A DNA stretch of 24,502 nucleotides from Dokdonella_A sp035545255 (GTDB taxonomy: Bacteria; Pseudomonadota; Gammaproteobacteria; Xanthomonadales; Rhodanobacteraceae). Positions 1 to 7,789 of this stretch are shown piece by piece. The stretch spans positions 1 to 24,502 of the forward strand of contig DASZYR010000377.1 of the NCBI GenBank assembly GCA_035545255.1, read 5' to 3'. Positions within the stretch are counted from its first letter, which is position 1. The number at the start of each line of letters is the position of its first letter. The notes below the pieces were generated by a model. It saw only the letters and a program-made list of their open reading frames with translations. It ran no database searches and was not told the origin of the DNA. The position numbers were made by a program, and so were the translations under genes.

Positions 1-2
1 TC

Positions 3-1292
3 GCGAACGACGCGACGGTCAAGGGCGGCACGTATTTCCCGATGACCGTGAAGAAGCATCTTCGCGCGCAGGAGATCGCGCTCGAGAATCGCCTGCCTTG
101 CGTCTACCTCGTCGATTCGGGCGGCGCGTTCCTGCCGCTGCAGGACGAAGTGTTTCCCGACCGCGAGCATTTCGGCCGCATCTTCTACAACCAGGCGCGC
201 CTGTCGGCGCTCGGCATCGCGCAGATCGCGGTCGTCATGGGCTCGTGCACGGCCGGCGGCGCGTACGTGCCCGCGATGAGCGACGAGACGATCATCGTCC
301 GCGAACAGGGCACGATCTTCCTCGGCGGCCCGCCGCTCGTGAAAGCGGCAACCGGCGAAGTCGTCGACGCCGAGACGCTCGGCGGCGCCGATGTGCACAC
401 GTCGATCTCCGGCGTCGCCGATCATTTCGCCGAGAACGACGCGCACGCGCTCGCGATCGCGCGCGACATCGTCGCGAACCTCAACCGCGGCAAGCATCTC
501 GCCGTCGCGACGATCGATCCGCGCGAGCCGCTCTATCCGGCCGACGATCTCTACGGCATCGTGCCGCGCGATACGCGCATTCCTTTCGACATCCGCGAGA
601 TCATCGCGCGCATCGTCGACGGCTCGGAATTCCACGAGTTCAAGGCGCGCTACGGCAAGACGCTCGTCACGGGCTTCGCGCACATTCACGGCTACCCGGT
701 CGGCATCGTCGCGAACAACGGCATTCTTTTCTCGGAATCCGCGCTGAAGGGCGCGCATTTCATCGAGCTCTGCAACCAGCGCAACGTGCCGCTCGTGTTC
801 TTGCAGAACATCACGGGCTTCATGGTCGGACGGAAGTACGAGCATTCGGGCATCGCGAAGGACGGCGCGAAGATGGTGACCGCCGTCGCCTGCTCGCACG
901 TGCCGAAGTTCACGGTCATCACCGGCGGCAGCTTCGGCGCCGGCAATTACGCGATGTGCGGACGCGGCTACCAGCCGCGCTTCCTCTGGATGTGGCCGAA
1001 CGCGCGCATCAGCGTGATGGGCGGCGAGCAGGCGGCGAGCGTGCTCGCGACCGTGCGCCGCGACGGAATCGAAGCCTCGGGAAAAACCTGGCCGAAGGAC
1101 GACGAAGACGCGTTCAAGGCGCCGATCCGCGAGCAGTACGAGCGGCAAGGCCATCCGTACTACGCGACGGCGCGGCTCTGGGACGACGGCATCATCGATC
1201 CTGCCGATACGCGGCGCGTGCTTGGCCTTGCGATCTCCGCTTCGTTGAACGCCCCGATCGAGCCGGGGCGCTTCGGCGTGTTCCGCATGTAG
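3..1292 (+). CDS. mccB: 3-methylcrotonyl-CoA carboxylase beta (carboxyltransferase) subunit, 5' end cut off
   Basis: This is the carboxyltransferase subunit that moves the carboxyl group from biotin to 3-methylcrotonyl-CoA, giving 3-methylglutaconyl-CoA in leucine breakdown in the cytoplasm. The reading frame is open from the first complete codon at base 3 and continues upstream of the window. 429 residues are present against about 535 in known MCC beta subunits, so roughly 100 N-terminal residues are missing. The visible N-terminal part (KGGTYFPMTVKKHLRAQEIA) is typical of MCC beta. Also visible are GSCTAGGAYVPAMSDE, GTIFLGGPPLVKAATGE, a GGADVH segment and, near the C-terminus, GGSFGAGNYAMCGR and ISVMGGEQAA, which line the acyl-CoA and biotin pockets in this family. 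The in-frame ATG at base 42 is internal. The usual partners (biotin-carrying alpha subunit, enoyl-CoA hydratase) are not downstream, so they would have to lie upstream. Propionyl- or geranyl-CoA carboxylase is the less likely alternative. Confidence 0.95.
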   Translation, partial: ANDATVKGGTYFPMTVKKHLRAQEIALENRLPCVYLVDSGGAFLPLQDEVFPDREHFGRIFYNQARLSALGIAQIAVVMGSCTAGGAYVPAMSDETIIVREQGTIFLGGPPLVKAATGEVVDAETLGGADVHTSISGVADHFAENDAHALAIARDIVANLNRGKHLAVATIDPREPLYPADDLYGIVPRDTRIPFDIREIIARIVDGSEFHEFKARYGKTLVTGFAHIHGYPVGIVANNGILFSESALKGAHFIELCNQRNVPLVFLQNITGFMVGRKYEHSGIAKDGAKMVTAVACSHVPKFTVITGGSFGAGNYAMCGRGYQPRFLWMWPNARISVMGGEQAASVLATVRRDGIEASGKTWPKDDEDAFKAPIREQYERQGHPYYATARLWDDGIIDPADTRRVLGLAISASLNAPIEPGRFGVFRM

Positions 1293-1330
1293 GGACATCG
1301 GCGCCGATTCACGCCGCTTGTCGGCCATTC

Positions 1331-1351
1331 GCGCAAAGAGTAGTTTTGCGC
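1331..1351. repeat. Short inverted repeat between the carboxylase and SEL1-like genes
   Basis: Perfect 7-base arms GCGCAAA (1331-1337) and TTTGCGC (1345-1351) flank a 7-base loop, 39 bases after the carboxylase stop and 30 bases before the next start codon. There is no T-run after the stem, so this is not a clear intrinsic terminator. It could be an mRNA-end stabilising hairpin or an operator. Confidence 0.4.
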
Positions 1352-1381
1352 AATATCGACGGGACCCGCGGGAGACGCATC

Positions 1382-2239
1382 ATGAAATGTCGTGCATCTG
1401 CGTTGTCGTTCGGTTTCGTCGTCGCGCTGTCCGCGATGCCTCTCGCGGCCTGGGGCCAGAATGACGACGGTCCGGTCGCGCCGACGTATCGCTCCCTGGA
1501 GAATGCGAAGCGCCTGCAAGGCAACGGGAGCTTCGTGAGTCCCGAGGATCACGCGCGGCCCGGCGAGGTGTTCTTCCTGCGCGCCGCGGCAGCGGTCCGC
1601 CATCACGACTACAAATTCGCGGCCGACATGTACAAGGTCGCCGCCTCCTGGGCCTTCAAGCCGGCGCAGTACAACCTCGCCGTCATGTACTTCAAGGGCG
1701 AAGGCGTGCCGGTCGACAAGCCGCTCGCGATGGCCTGGGCCGCGCTCGCGGCCGAGCGCGGCGAGCAGGACTACGTCGACGCGCGCGAGCTGATCTACTC
1801 GAAGCTCAGCGCCGCGGAATTCGCGAAGGCGAACGGGATCTGGCGCGATCTCAAGAAGACGTACGGCGACGACGTCGCCTTGAGGCGCGCGAAGGCGCGC
1901 TGGGCCGAGGTGCGCAACAACGTCACGGGCTCGCACGTCGGTTCGGTCGGCCACCTCCTCGTCGGCAACGGATACGACACGGGACATCTCGGCGACGTGA
2001 CGGCAGGCCTGACTCCGAAGGCGGCTCCGTTCTCCGATACGCCGTTCGGCCCGGCCGGCGCCGGAGCCGTCGACGGCTCGATCGCGTATCGGCAGCTCCA
2101 CGAGAGCGGCAACCCGTACGATCCGAAATTCGAGCGCCACCCGGGCACCGCAACGGTCGAGCCGCTCGTGCCCCTGCCGGACGAGCACGCCGCACCGGAT
2201 CCTGCCCGAACCGGAAACGACGCGAAGCACAATATCTGA
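1382..2239 (+). CDS. Secreted SEL1-like repeat protein, first tandem paralogue
   Basis: A 285-residue exported protein of unknown exact role. Residues 1-25 form a signal peptide (Lys/Arg start, hydrophobic core, Ala-rich end before QNDD), so it should be periplasmic. Residues about 70-127 hold SEL1/TPR-like helices with the pattern QYNLAVMYFKGEGVP followed by DKPLAMAWAALAAERG, as in SEL1 repeats, though only one to one and a half repeats are present instead of the usual several. A helical stretch with IWRDLKKTYGDD and ALRRAKARW follows, then TGSHVGSVG and a C-terminal part with AYRQLHESGNPYDPKF. The ATG at 1382 is preceded by GGGAG at a proper distance; the frame is open further upstream, but that part overlaps the carboxylase gene. 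The next gene is a clear paralogue. SEL1 proteins usually act as adaptors for protein complexes; no enzyme signature is visible. Confidence 0.85.
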   Translation: MKCRASALSFGFVVALSAMPLAAWGQNDDGPVAPTYRSLENAKRLQGNGSFVSPEDHARPGEVFFLRAAAAVRHHDYKFAADMYKVAASWAFKPAQYNLAVMYFKGEGVPVDKPLAMAWAALAAERGEQDYVDARELIYSKLSAAEFAKANGIWRDLKKTYGDDVALRRAKARWAEVRNNVTGSHVGSVGHLLVGNGYDTGHLGDVTAGLTPKAAPFSDTPFGPAGAGAVDGSIAYRQLHESGNPYDPKFERHPGTATVEPLVPLPDEHAAPDPARTGNDAKHNI

Positions 2240-2309
2240 TCGGCGGTCCGACGATCCCGGGGGTAAGACGCCGATTTTCGGATAACCGATCTCGTACGTA
2301 AGGCGTCGT

Positions 2310-2338
2310 TTGACGCGCGCTTTACGGCGGCGTAGCTT
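2310..2338 (+). promoter_or_regulatory. Sigma-70-type promoter candidate for the second SEL1-like gene
   Basis: TTGACG (2310-2315) and TAGCTT (2333-2338) are 17 bases apart, which fits a housekeeping -35/-10 pair. Transcription would start near 2345, about 27 bases before the ATG at 2372. This suggests the second paralogue can be transcribed separately from the first. Read from sequence only. Confidence 0.45.
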
Positions 2339-2371
2339 TTTACCGGTTTCCACCCGAATGGTAGTGCCGGA

Positions 2372-3136
2372 ATGAACGGACGCCGCCTTCTCGAATCCCT
2401 GCTGTCCGCGGCCTGCATCGCGCTGCTTGCCGGCCCCGGCGCCGCGCGCGCTCAGGACGCGCCGGACTACAGCTCCGCCGACACGGCCGAAAAACCCGCG
2501 CAGTGGACGTTCGCGACGCCCGAGCAGGACGGCCGCCCGGGTCTCTACTATTTCTATCGCGGCGTCGAGGCCGTCGATCGCAACCAGTACGCTTTCGCGG
2601 TCGACATGTACAGGATCTCGGCGTCATGGGCCTACAAGCCCGCCGAATACAACCTCGCCGTGATGTACGCGAAGGGCGAAGGCGTTCCGGTCGACAAGCC
2701 GCTCGCGATGGCATGGGCCGCGCTCGCGGCCGAACGCGGGGATCCCGGCTACATCGAGGCGCGCGAGGCGATCTATGCCGAGCTCACGCCGCAGGAATTC
2801 CGGAAGGCGAACGAGATCTGGCGCGATCTCAAGAAGACGTACGGCGACGAGACGGCGCTCCGGCGCGCGAAAGCGCGGTGGGCGATGGTGAAAGCCTCGA
2901 TCACCGGCTCGCATGTCGGGTCCGTCGGCAATCTCAGGATCGGCGGCGTCGGCTCGATGCTGCCCGGCGGATGGATGATCGGGTCCGTGGCGTATCGGCA
3001 ATTGCTCGAGAGCAAGGATCCCTACGATCCGCGATTCGTTCCGCATTACGGCACGGCGACGGTCGGTCCGATCGTTCCGCTGCCGGATCAACCCGCAGCG
3101 CCGCCCGCGAAGACCGGCACGGCGAACGATCACTGA
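2372..3136 (+). CDS. Secreted SEL1-like repeat protein, second tandem paralogue
   Basis: A 254-residue exported protein and a close paralogue of the upstream gene. Residues 1-27 are a signal peptide ending in ARA before QDAP. The SEL1-like core (about 75-123) shares a long block with its neighbour that is identical over the KGEGVPVDKP and LAMAWAALAAERG stretches, followed by shared IWRDLKKTYGD, LRRAKARW, TGSHVGSVG and AYRQLxESxxPYDPxF. The glycine-rich segment between TGSHVGSVG and AYRQL is much shorter here (about 20 residues against about 45). The C-terminus GTATVxPxVPLPD is common to both. The N-terminal 50 residues of the mature proteins differ, so the duplication is old enough for the copies to have specialised. 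It has its own promoter candidate upstream. The ribosome-binding site is weak (CCGGA directly before the ATG). Confidence 0.85.
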   Translation: MNGRRLLESLLSAACIALLAGPGAARAQDAPDYSSADTAEKPAQWTFATPEQDGRPGLYYFYRGVEAVDRNQYAFAVDMYRISASWAYKPAEYNLAVMYAKGEGVPVDKPLAMAWAALAAERGDPGYIEAREAIYAELTPQEFRKANEIWRDLKKTYGDETALRRAKARWAMVKASITGSHVGSVGNLRIGGVGSMLPGGWMIGSVAYRQLLESKDPYDPRFVPHYGTATVGPIVPLPDQPAAPPAKTGTANDH

Positions 3137-3491
3137 CCGATCCGCTCGGTGCGGAAGGCGCCATCGCGAAACGCCTCGAAGAATTCGCGCATCGAGCGCG
3201 GCTCGCGCGCGTCCCGCTGGATGCGGAGCGCGCGTGCGTGCGTCATCCCGACGCGTCGATGACATGACGCGGGGTCCGCGCGCAGCCGTGACGTCATCGA
3301 AAGCCGGCCAATCCGCCGTGCGTCGCATCACCGCCGCTGAAGAGCGATACCGAGCCGCACGTTAAGAACGCAAATAATTCGTTATGCCGCAACACGTTCA
3401 GCAACATTCGGCGACAACGTCACAGGAATGACGCGCAAGTTGCATGCTACGCTCGAATTCCCCTGCAACACCTGATGCGGAGCTCGCAAGC
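3137..3491. other. Intergenic region of 355 bases before the bactofilin gene
   Basis: No credible gene on either strand. The first half is as GC-rich as coding DNA. The part from about 3360 to 3440 is more AT-rich (AAATAATTCGTTATG), as expected of a promoter region. A -10-like TGCTACGCTCG lies at 3445-3455, 37 bases before the chosen bactofilin start. No matching -35 box is obvious. Confidence 0.5.
3445..3455 (+). promoter_or_regulatory. -10-like element TGCTACGCTCG before the bactofilin gene
   Basis: TGCTACGCTCG carries a TACGCT hexamer with an upstream TGC, resembling an extended -10 box. Near-identical strings stand before slyD (12339-12349, minus), orn (21455-21465, minus) and sbcB (21499-21509, plus), which raises the chance that it is a real promoter part. 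If used, it would place the transcript start downstream of the alternative ATG at 3444 and support the start at 3492. Confidence 0.4.
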
Positions 3492-4019
3492 ATGGCCATT
3501 TTCAACCAACCCTCGACGGCGAAGAAGGAATCCGTGCCGTATCCATCCGATCCGATTCCCGCTGCCGCGAAGGAAACCGCGCCCGTGGTCGACTACGCGG
3601 CCCCGCAGCCGAGTCCCGCGCGATGGACGGCCGAGCGCGGCGATGCGAAGGAATCGCTGATTGCCGCCGACATCACGATCGAGGGCAAGATCGAAGGCTC
3701 CGGCCACGTCCGCATCGCCGGCAAGTTCAAGGGCGACGTCAACGTGCAGGGCGATCTCACGATCGAGAAGGATGCCAAGCTCAACGGCAGCGTGCGCGCG
3801 AAGAAGATCACCGTCGCCGGCGAGCTCGAAGGCAACATCGATTCGGCGTCGCTGGTCGAGCTGCAGCAGTCGGGCGTTCTGATCGGCGATCTCAAGGCCG
3901 GCTCGCTGACTGTCGCCGCCGGCTCGCGCATGCGCGGCCAGGTCGAGTTCGGCTGGGACGAGAGCGCCTCGTCGTCGAAATCGCGTCGCAACGGTGCGGA
4001 GAACGGTTCCGGCTCATGA
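3492..4019 (+). CDS. Bactofilin (polymer-forming cytoskeletal protein)
   Basis: A 175-residue bactofilin. These proteins self-assemble into nucleotide-independent filaments and serve as scaffolds for cell shape, stalks, peptidoglycan enzymes or chromosome organisation. The central domain (about residues 54-154) shows the repeating beta-helix pattern of the family: ITIEGKIEGSGHVRIAGKFK, GDVNVQGDLTIEKDAKLNGS, KKITVAGELEGNI, then VLIGDLKAGSLTVAAGSRMRG. The N-terminal tail (1-53, Pro/Ala-rich) and the C-terminal tail (Ser/Arg/Asn-rich) are disordered-looking, as is normal. The start at 3492 is chosen because GGAG lies about 10 bases upstream and because a start at 3444 would coincide with a -10-like element. 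The stop codon overlaps the ATG of the next gene (ATGA), so the two are translationally coupled. Confidence 0.92.
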   Translation: MAIFNQPSTAKKESVPYPSDPIPAAAKETAPVVDYAAPQPSPARWTAERGDAKESLIAADITIEGKIEGSGHVRIAGKFKGDVNVQGDLTIEKDAKLNGSVRAKKITVAGELEGNIDSASLVELQQSGVLIGDLKAGSLTVAAGSRMRGQVEFGWDESASSSKSRRNGAENGSGS

Positions 4020-4390
4020 GCGCAACGCGTCCGGGGCCGATGCGCCCCGGGACGGCCGGCGCGACCCGGATCTGTCCCCACTGCAAGACGACGATCCTCG
4101 AAAGCTCGAGCGTCTGCCCGCAATGCAAGCACCACGTGCGCTTCGATGCGAACGTCGCCAAGCGTTCGCTCGAAGCGACGTCGGCACTGCGCGTCGAAGG
4201 CACCATCCGTCATCCGTCCGACGGCGAGGCGTGGGAATACTCGATGGTCCTCTCGATCTGCAACGACCGCGGCGAGGAGATCGACCGCAAGATCGTCGGC
4301 GTCGGCGCGATGCGGCCGGGCGAAGCGCGAACGTTTGCGCTCGCGGTCGAGGTGACGGGCGATATGCGCGACATCGCGCGCAAGCACTGA
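4016..4390 (+). CDS. Zinc-ribbon protein coupled to bactofilin
   Basis: A 124-residue protein that I do not recognise as a named family. Residues 20-37 hold two CxxC pairs (CPHC at 20-23 and CPQC at 34-37), a compact zinc ribbon. The rest (about 57-117) looks like a small beta-sandwich: ALRVEGTIRHPS, WEYSMVLSICNDRGEEI and a PGEARTFALAVEV strand, which resembles FxLyD-type accessory domains. There is no signal peptide or membrane segment, so it is probably cytoplasmic. Its ATG overlaps the bactofilin TGA by four bases, implying coupled translation and a shared role, perhaps as a bactofilin filament partner. That role is inference from position only. Confidence 0.8.
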   Translation: MSATRPGPMRPGTAGATRICPHCKTTILESSSVCPQCKHHVRFDANVAKRSLEATSALRVEGTIRHPSDGEAWEYSMVLSICNDRGEEIDRKIVGVGAMRPGEARTFALAVEVTGDMRDIARKH

Positions 4391-4435
4391 CGCGCCTGCC
4401 GCTTCCCGCTCTCTCTCGCTCGCAAAAGTCGGATT

Positions 4436-4469
4436 CTTTTCCCTCTCCTGCTTGCGGTAGAGGGAAAAG
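4436..4469. terminator. Palindrome between convergent genes, REP-like and probably bidirectional terminator
   Basis: Perfect 11-base arms CTTTTCCCTCT (4436-4446) and AGAGGGAAAAG (4459-4469) enclose CCTGCTTGCGGT, which can extend the stem with mismatches. It lies between the ends of the zinc-ribbon gene (plus) and the glutathione reductase gene (minus). The core resembles the palindrome at 23681-23704, so it may be a degraded member of the same dispersed repeat family serving as a terminator for both genes. Confidence 0.6.
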
Positions 4470-4510
4470 CTCACGCCTCCGCAAGCGTAAAAGCGAAAAC
4501 CAAAGACGAA

Positions 4511-5917
4511 TCACACCACCGGAGCGCGATTCATCTCCCCCATCAGCACGAGCTCTTCGGCCGATGTCGGATGAATCGCGACGGTTTCGTCGAAATCGCG
4601 CTTCGTCGCGCCGGCCTTGATCGCGACCGCGAAGCCTTGCAGCATCTCGTCGGCCGAGCGGCCGAGCACGTGCACGCCGACGACACGTTCGTCCGCGCCC
4701 GTGCAGACGATCTTCATGAACGTGCGTTCCGCGCTTTCCGACAACGCGCCGAGCATCGGGCGGAAACGCACGCGATAGATCGCGACATCGTCGCCGAAGA
4801 GCTGACGCGCCGCCTCTTCGGAAAGTCCGACGGTTCCGAGCGGCGGATGCGCGAAGACGACGGTCGGAACGTTCGCATAATCGAGTTTCGCGTCGGACTT
4901 CCCGCCGAAGAGCCGATCCGCGAGCCGGCGCCCTGCCGCAACGGCGACGGGTGTCAGCGCAAGACGCCCGGTGACGTCGCCGATCGCGTGCACGCCGGCA
5001 ACGCTGGTGTCCTGCCAGTCGTCGGTTTCGACGTGTCCGTCGCGACCGACGCGGATGCCGGCAGCGGCGAAATCCGTGCGCGACGTGTCCGGCGCGCGGC
5101 CGACAGCCCAGATCAGCTCGTCGAAACCGCTCGTTGTGCCGTCGGCGAAGCGGAGCGCGTATCCGTTGCCGTCGCGCTTCGCGCCGATCGGCTCGCGTTC
5201 TTTCGCGATCCGGATGCCGCGAGCCGTCATGTGGTTCTCGAGCTCCGACGTCATCTCGTGATCGAATCCGCGGAGCAAGCGGTCGCCGCGCGCGTACACG
5301 TGCACTTCCGAGCCGAGCGCTTCGAGCACGCCGGCAAGCTCCACCGCGATATAGCCGGCGCCGACGATCGCGACGCGGCGCGGCGCGGCGCGCAGTGCGA
5401 AGAAGCCGTCGGACACGATGCCGAGCTCGCCGCCCGGTATCGCCGGCCGGCGCGGCGCCGCGCCCGTCGCGATGACGACGTGCGGCGCCCCGATCTCGCG
5501 CGTGCCGGCAGCGATGCGATGCGCGTCGAGGAAGCGCCCGTATTCGGCGACGAGCTCGATGCCGAATTGCTCGAAGCGCGCGCGATAGCTCGCGCGGATC
5601 GCCTCGATGTACTGCTGCCGGCGGCGAACGAATTCGTTCCAGTCGAGCGCGCCCGGCGTCGTCGCGAAACCGACTTCGCGCGCGAGCACCTGCGCCTCCG
5701 CGAGCTCCGCGGCGATCCACATCGCCTTCTTCGGAACGCAGCCGACATTGACGCAGGTGCCGCCGAGCGCGTTCGGTTCGAGCAGCGTCACGCGCGCGCC
5801 GTAGCGCGCGGCGCGGATCGCGACGGCGATGCCGCCGGAGCCGCCGCCGAGCACGATCAGGTCGCGGGCGTCCACGGTTGCGAAGCTCAGCCGACGATCG
5901 CCGCACGAGCGCGGCAT
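4511..5917 (-). CDS. gor: Glutathione-disulfide reductase
   Basis: A 468-residue flavoprotein that reduces glutathione disulfide with NADPH in the cytoplasm. The FAD motif GGGSGG is at 24-29. The redox-active disulfide is C55 and C60 in GGTCVNVGCVPKK, the form typical of glutathione reductase. The NADPH fold GAGYIAVELAG is followed by arginines (YARGDRLLRGFD) at positions that select NADPH over NADH. AIGDVTG is the second FAD contact. The C-terminal dimer-interface HPT (H449-P450) supplies the active-site base. The N-terminus is about 13 residues longer than usual; a GTG at 5873-5875 giving VDARDLIVLGGG would match the family better, and neither start has a strong ribosome-binding site. It lies 49 bases after the CocE-like gene on the same strand and may be the last gene of that operon. 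Trypanothione or mercuric reductase is unlikely from the motifs. Confidence 0.93.
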   Translation of the reverse strand: MPRSCGDRRLSFATVDARDLIVLGGGSGGIAVAIRAARYGARVTLLEPNALGGTCVNVGCVPKKAMWIAAELAEAQVLAREVGFATTPGALDWNEFVRRRQQYIEAIRASYRARFEQFGIELVAEYGRFLDAHRIAAGTREIGAPHVVIATGAAPRRPAIPGGELGIVSDGFFALRAAPRRVAIVGAGYIAVELAGVLEALGSEVHVYARGDRLLRGFDHEMTSELENHMTARGIRIAKEREPIGAKRDGNGYALRFADGTTSGFDELIWAVGRAPDTSRTDFAAAGIRVGRDGHVETDDWQDTSVAGVHAIGDVTGRLALTPVAVAAGRRLADRLFGGKSDAKLDYANVPTVVFAHPPLGTVGLSEEAARQLFGDDVAIYRVRFRPMLGALSESAERTFMKIVCTGADERVVGVHVLGRSADEMLQGFAVAIKAGATKRDFDETVAIHPTSAEELVLMGEMNRAPVV

Positions 5918-5966
5918 GCGCGCCCGCGATGTCGCGACGCGTCGCTTCGACTCGGCGATCGCGATG

Positions 5967-7760
5967 TCACTTCGCCGTCACCGAGGTCGCCGAAGCGATC
6001 GGAACGTACAGCGCGCTCGGATGCGCGGCGTCGTGATAGAGCGTCACGGTGACCTTGCGCGCGTCCTTGCCCGATTCGTCCGCGACGACGCCGCCGCTGT
6101 TGTAGTTCTTCTGGAGCCACAGCGAGTTGATCGGCGTGATCGCGACGCGCAGGCGGCTGCCTTTCGCGATGCGTCGCGTGGCGAACGTGAAGTGATCGAA
6201 ATCGTAACGCTCGATCGCTCCGGGCTTCACTGCCTCGGCTTCGCGCAGGCTCTTGCGATACCGCGCACGCAGGGCGTCGTCGGTCACGGCGATGCTGCTG
6301 CCGTCGGGCTTGATCTCGTAGACGCCGACGAGGAAATCCGTGTCGGGCTGGTCGAGCGCGATCCACGCCGACAGCTTGAAGAAGCCCGCGACGTCGGTAT
6401 CCGCGGCGAACGGCGCCGTCGTGTAGACGAGGATCTTGCCGGCGGCGTTCAGGAGCGAGCGCTGGTCGGTCAGGGCGTTCGGCACGTCCACCGTTTCCCA
6501 CGCGGCCGGCGACGTGTCGAGCGGATCGTAGACGTAACGGTCCGGCTTGCCCTTGCCTTTCGCGCGCAGGTCGAGACTTCCGGAAGCGAACACGTCGTTC
6601 GCGTGCCCGTCGACCGAATCGAGATACCAGGCCTCGCTGCGCGACGTCACCGCTTCGAGCGTCGGCGCATAGCGCCATGCTTCCTCGCCGATCATGTAGA
6701 ACGCGACCTTGTCCTTGAGGAACTCGGGCCTGGAGCCCGATTTCATGGTCCAGTCGTACCACGCCTTGTGGAGCGCGTTCATGTCGAGCAGCGATGCTTC
6801 GCCGAACTTGAGACCCGCGACTTCAGCCTGCGGCGTGCGCGTACCGGGGTGATCCCAGGGGCCGATGATGAGGTAGTGCCGATCCTTGCCTGCGGTCGAC
6901 CCGTAGCGCATGTACTCGCGGTAATACGCGAGCGCGCCCGGCTGGTCGGCATCGTAGACGCCGGTGATCGTCAGGATCGGCAGATCGAGCTTCGCATACT
7001 GTTCTTTCGTCGGGCTGTAGCCGTCCCAGTACGCGTCTTGCGCCGGATGCGCGATCCACTCGTGGAAGATCGCCGAGGGATTGCCAACGTAGCGGTCGAG
7101 CTCGCTGAACGCCGCGTGCGCTTCGTACCAGCGCTTGAACTGCGCGGCCCAGAACGCGCTGTCGCCGAAGATCTTGTCCTGTCCCGCATGCCCGCTGACG
7201 AACGTCAGCCATTGCATGTCGTACGGATAGAAGATGTTGTTGCGCATCGGATAGTCGACGCCGGGCTTCGGCGAAGCGACCGGAACGATCGTCGCGAGGT
7301 GCGACGGGAATTCCTTCGCGGTCGCCCACTGGTCGTAGCCCGCGTACGAGCCGCCCCACATCGTGACCTTGCCGTTGCAATACGGCTGCGTGCCGAGCCA
7401 TTCGACGATGTCGTGGCCGTCCTTGGCTTCCTGCAGCAGCGGCATGAACTCGCCTTCGGAGTTGCCGCGGCCGCGCACGTCGATCGTGAGGAACACGTAG
7501 CCGTGCGCCGCGAAGTACATGCCGCGATCGTGGTAGCTCTGCGAGATGTAGGGCGTCAGCGTGAACACGCACGGAAGCGGCTGTTTCTGGTCGAGCGGCC
7601 GGTAGACTGTCGCGTTGAGCTTGATTCCGTCGCGCATCGGGATCTTCGCGCCCCACTGGAATTCGACCGGATCGCCGGCGGGCGGCTTTTCCGCGGTCCA
7701 CGCGGCCGTGCACGCGAGCGCGAGACCGACGAGCGTGATGCGCAATCTCGAATGTTTCAT
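5967..7760 (-). CDS. Secreted CocE/NonD-type alpha/beta hydrolase (peptidase S15 family)
   Basis: A 597-residue secreted serine hydrolase of the cocaine esterase / Xaa-Pro dipeptidyl-peptidase / glutaryl-acylase family, which cleaves ester or acyl-amide bonds. Residues 1-21 are a signal peptide. The nucleophile is S138 in WGGSYAG. The likely acid is D270 in TGVYDADQPG and the base is H304 in GPWDHPG, matching the family's Ser-Asp-His order and spacing. The first part (IPMRDGIKL, DVRGRGNSEGEF) is the usual alpha/beta fold start, and the C-terminal 250 residues form the jelly-roll domain (WYLDSVDGHAND, then RYVYDPLDTSP). The ATG at 7760 follows GGGGGA at a proper distance; the frame is open 54 bases further upstream but would spoil the signal peptide. 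It sits 29 bases after the DadA-like gene. The substrate is not predictable from sequence; the neighbourhood suggests acylated or D-residue peptides. Confidence 0.9.
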   Translation of the reverse strand: MKHSRLRITLVGLALACTAAWTAEKPPAGDPVEFQWGAKIPMRDGIKLNATVYRPLDQKQPLPCVFTLTPYISQSYHDRGMYFAAHGYVFLTIDVRGRGNSEGEFMPLLQEAKDGHDIVEWLGTQPYCNGKVTMWGGSYAGYDQWATAKEFPSHLATIVPVASPKPGVDYPMRNNIFYPYDMQWLTFVSGHAGQDKIFGDSAFWAAQFKRWYEAHAAFSELDRYVGNPSAIFHEWIAHPAQDAYWDGYSPTKEQYAKLDLPILTITGVYDADQPGALAYYREYMRYGSTAGKDRHYLIIGPWDHPGTRTPQAEVAGLKFGEASLLDMNALHKAWYDWTMKSGSRPEFLKDKVAFYMIGEEAWRYAPTLEAVTSRSEAWYLDSVDGHANDVFASGSLDLRAKGKGKPDRYVYDPLDTSPAAWETVDVPNALTDQRSLLNAAGKILVYTTAPFAADTDVAGFFKLSAWIALDQPDTDFLVGVYEIKPDGSSIAVTDDALRARYRKSLREAEAVKPGAIERYDFDHFTFATRRIAKGSRLRVAITPINSLWLQKNYNSGGVVADESGKDARKVTVTLYHDAAHPSALYVPIASATSVTAK

Positions 7761-7789
7761 TTCATTCCCCCAAGTGGAATCGTGGATGC

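Noticed and set aside
98..1381. Upstream extension of the frame of the first SEL1-like gene
   Set aside because: It overlaps the carboxylase gene completely and reads as Arg/His-rich sequence; the signal peptide begins at 1382.
1160..2353. 397-codon minus-strand open frame
   Set aside because: It is antisense to the carboxylase end and the SEL1-like gene, Arg/Glu/Val-rich, and matches no family.
4014..5906. 630-codon minus-strand frame over gor and the zinc-ribbon gene
   Set aside because: It runs in another frame over clear gor coding sequence and is extremely Arg-rich, a GC-skew artefact.
4571..6052. 493-codon plus-strand frame opposite gor
   Set aside because: Antisense to gor with mirror-image composition and no motifs.
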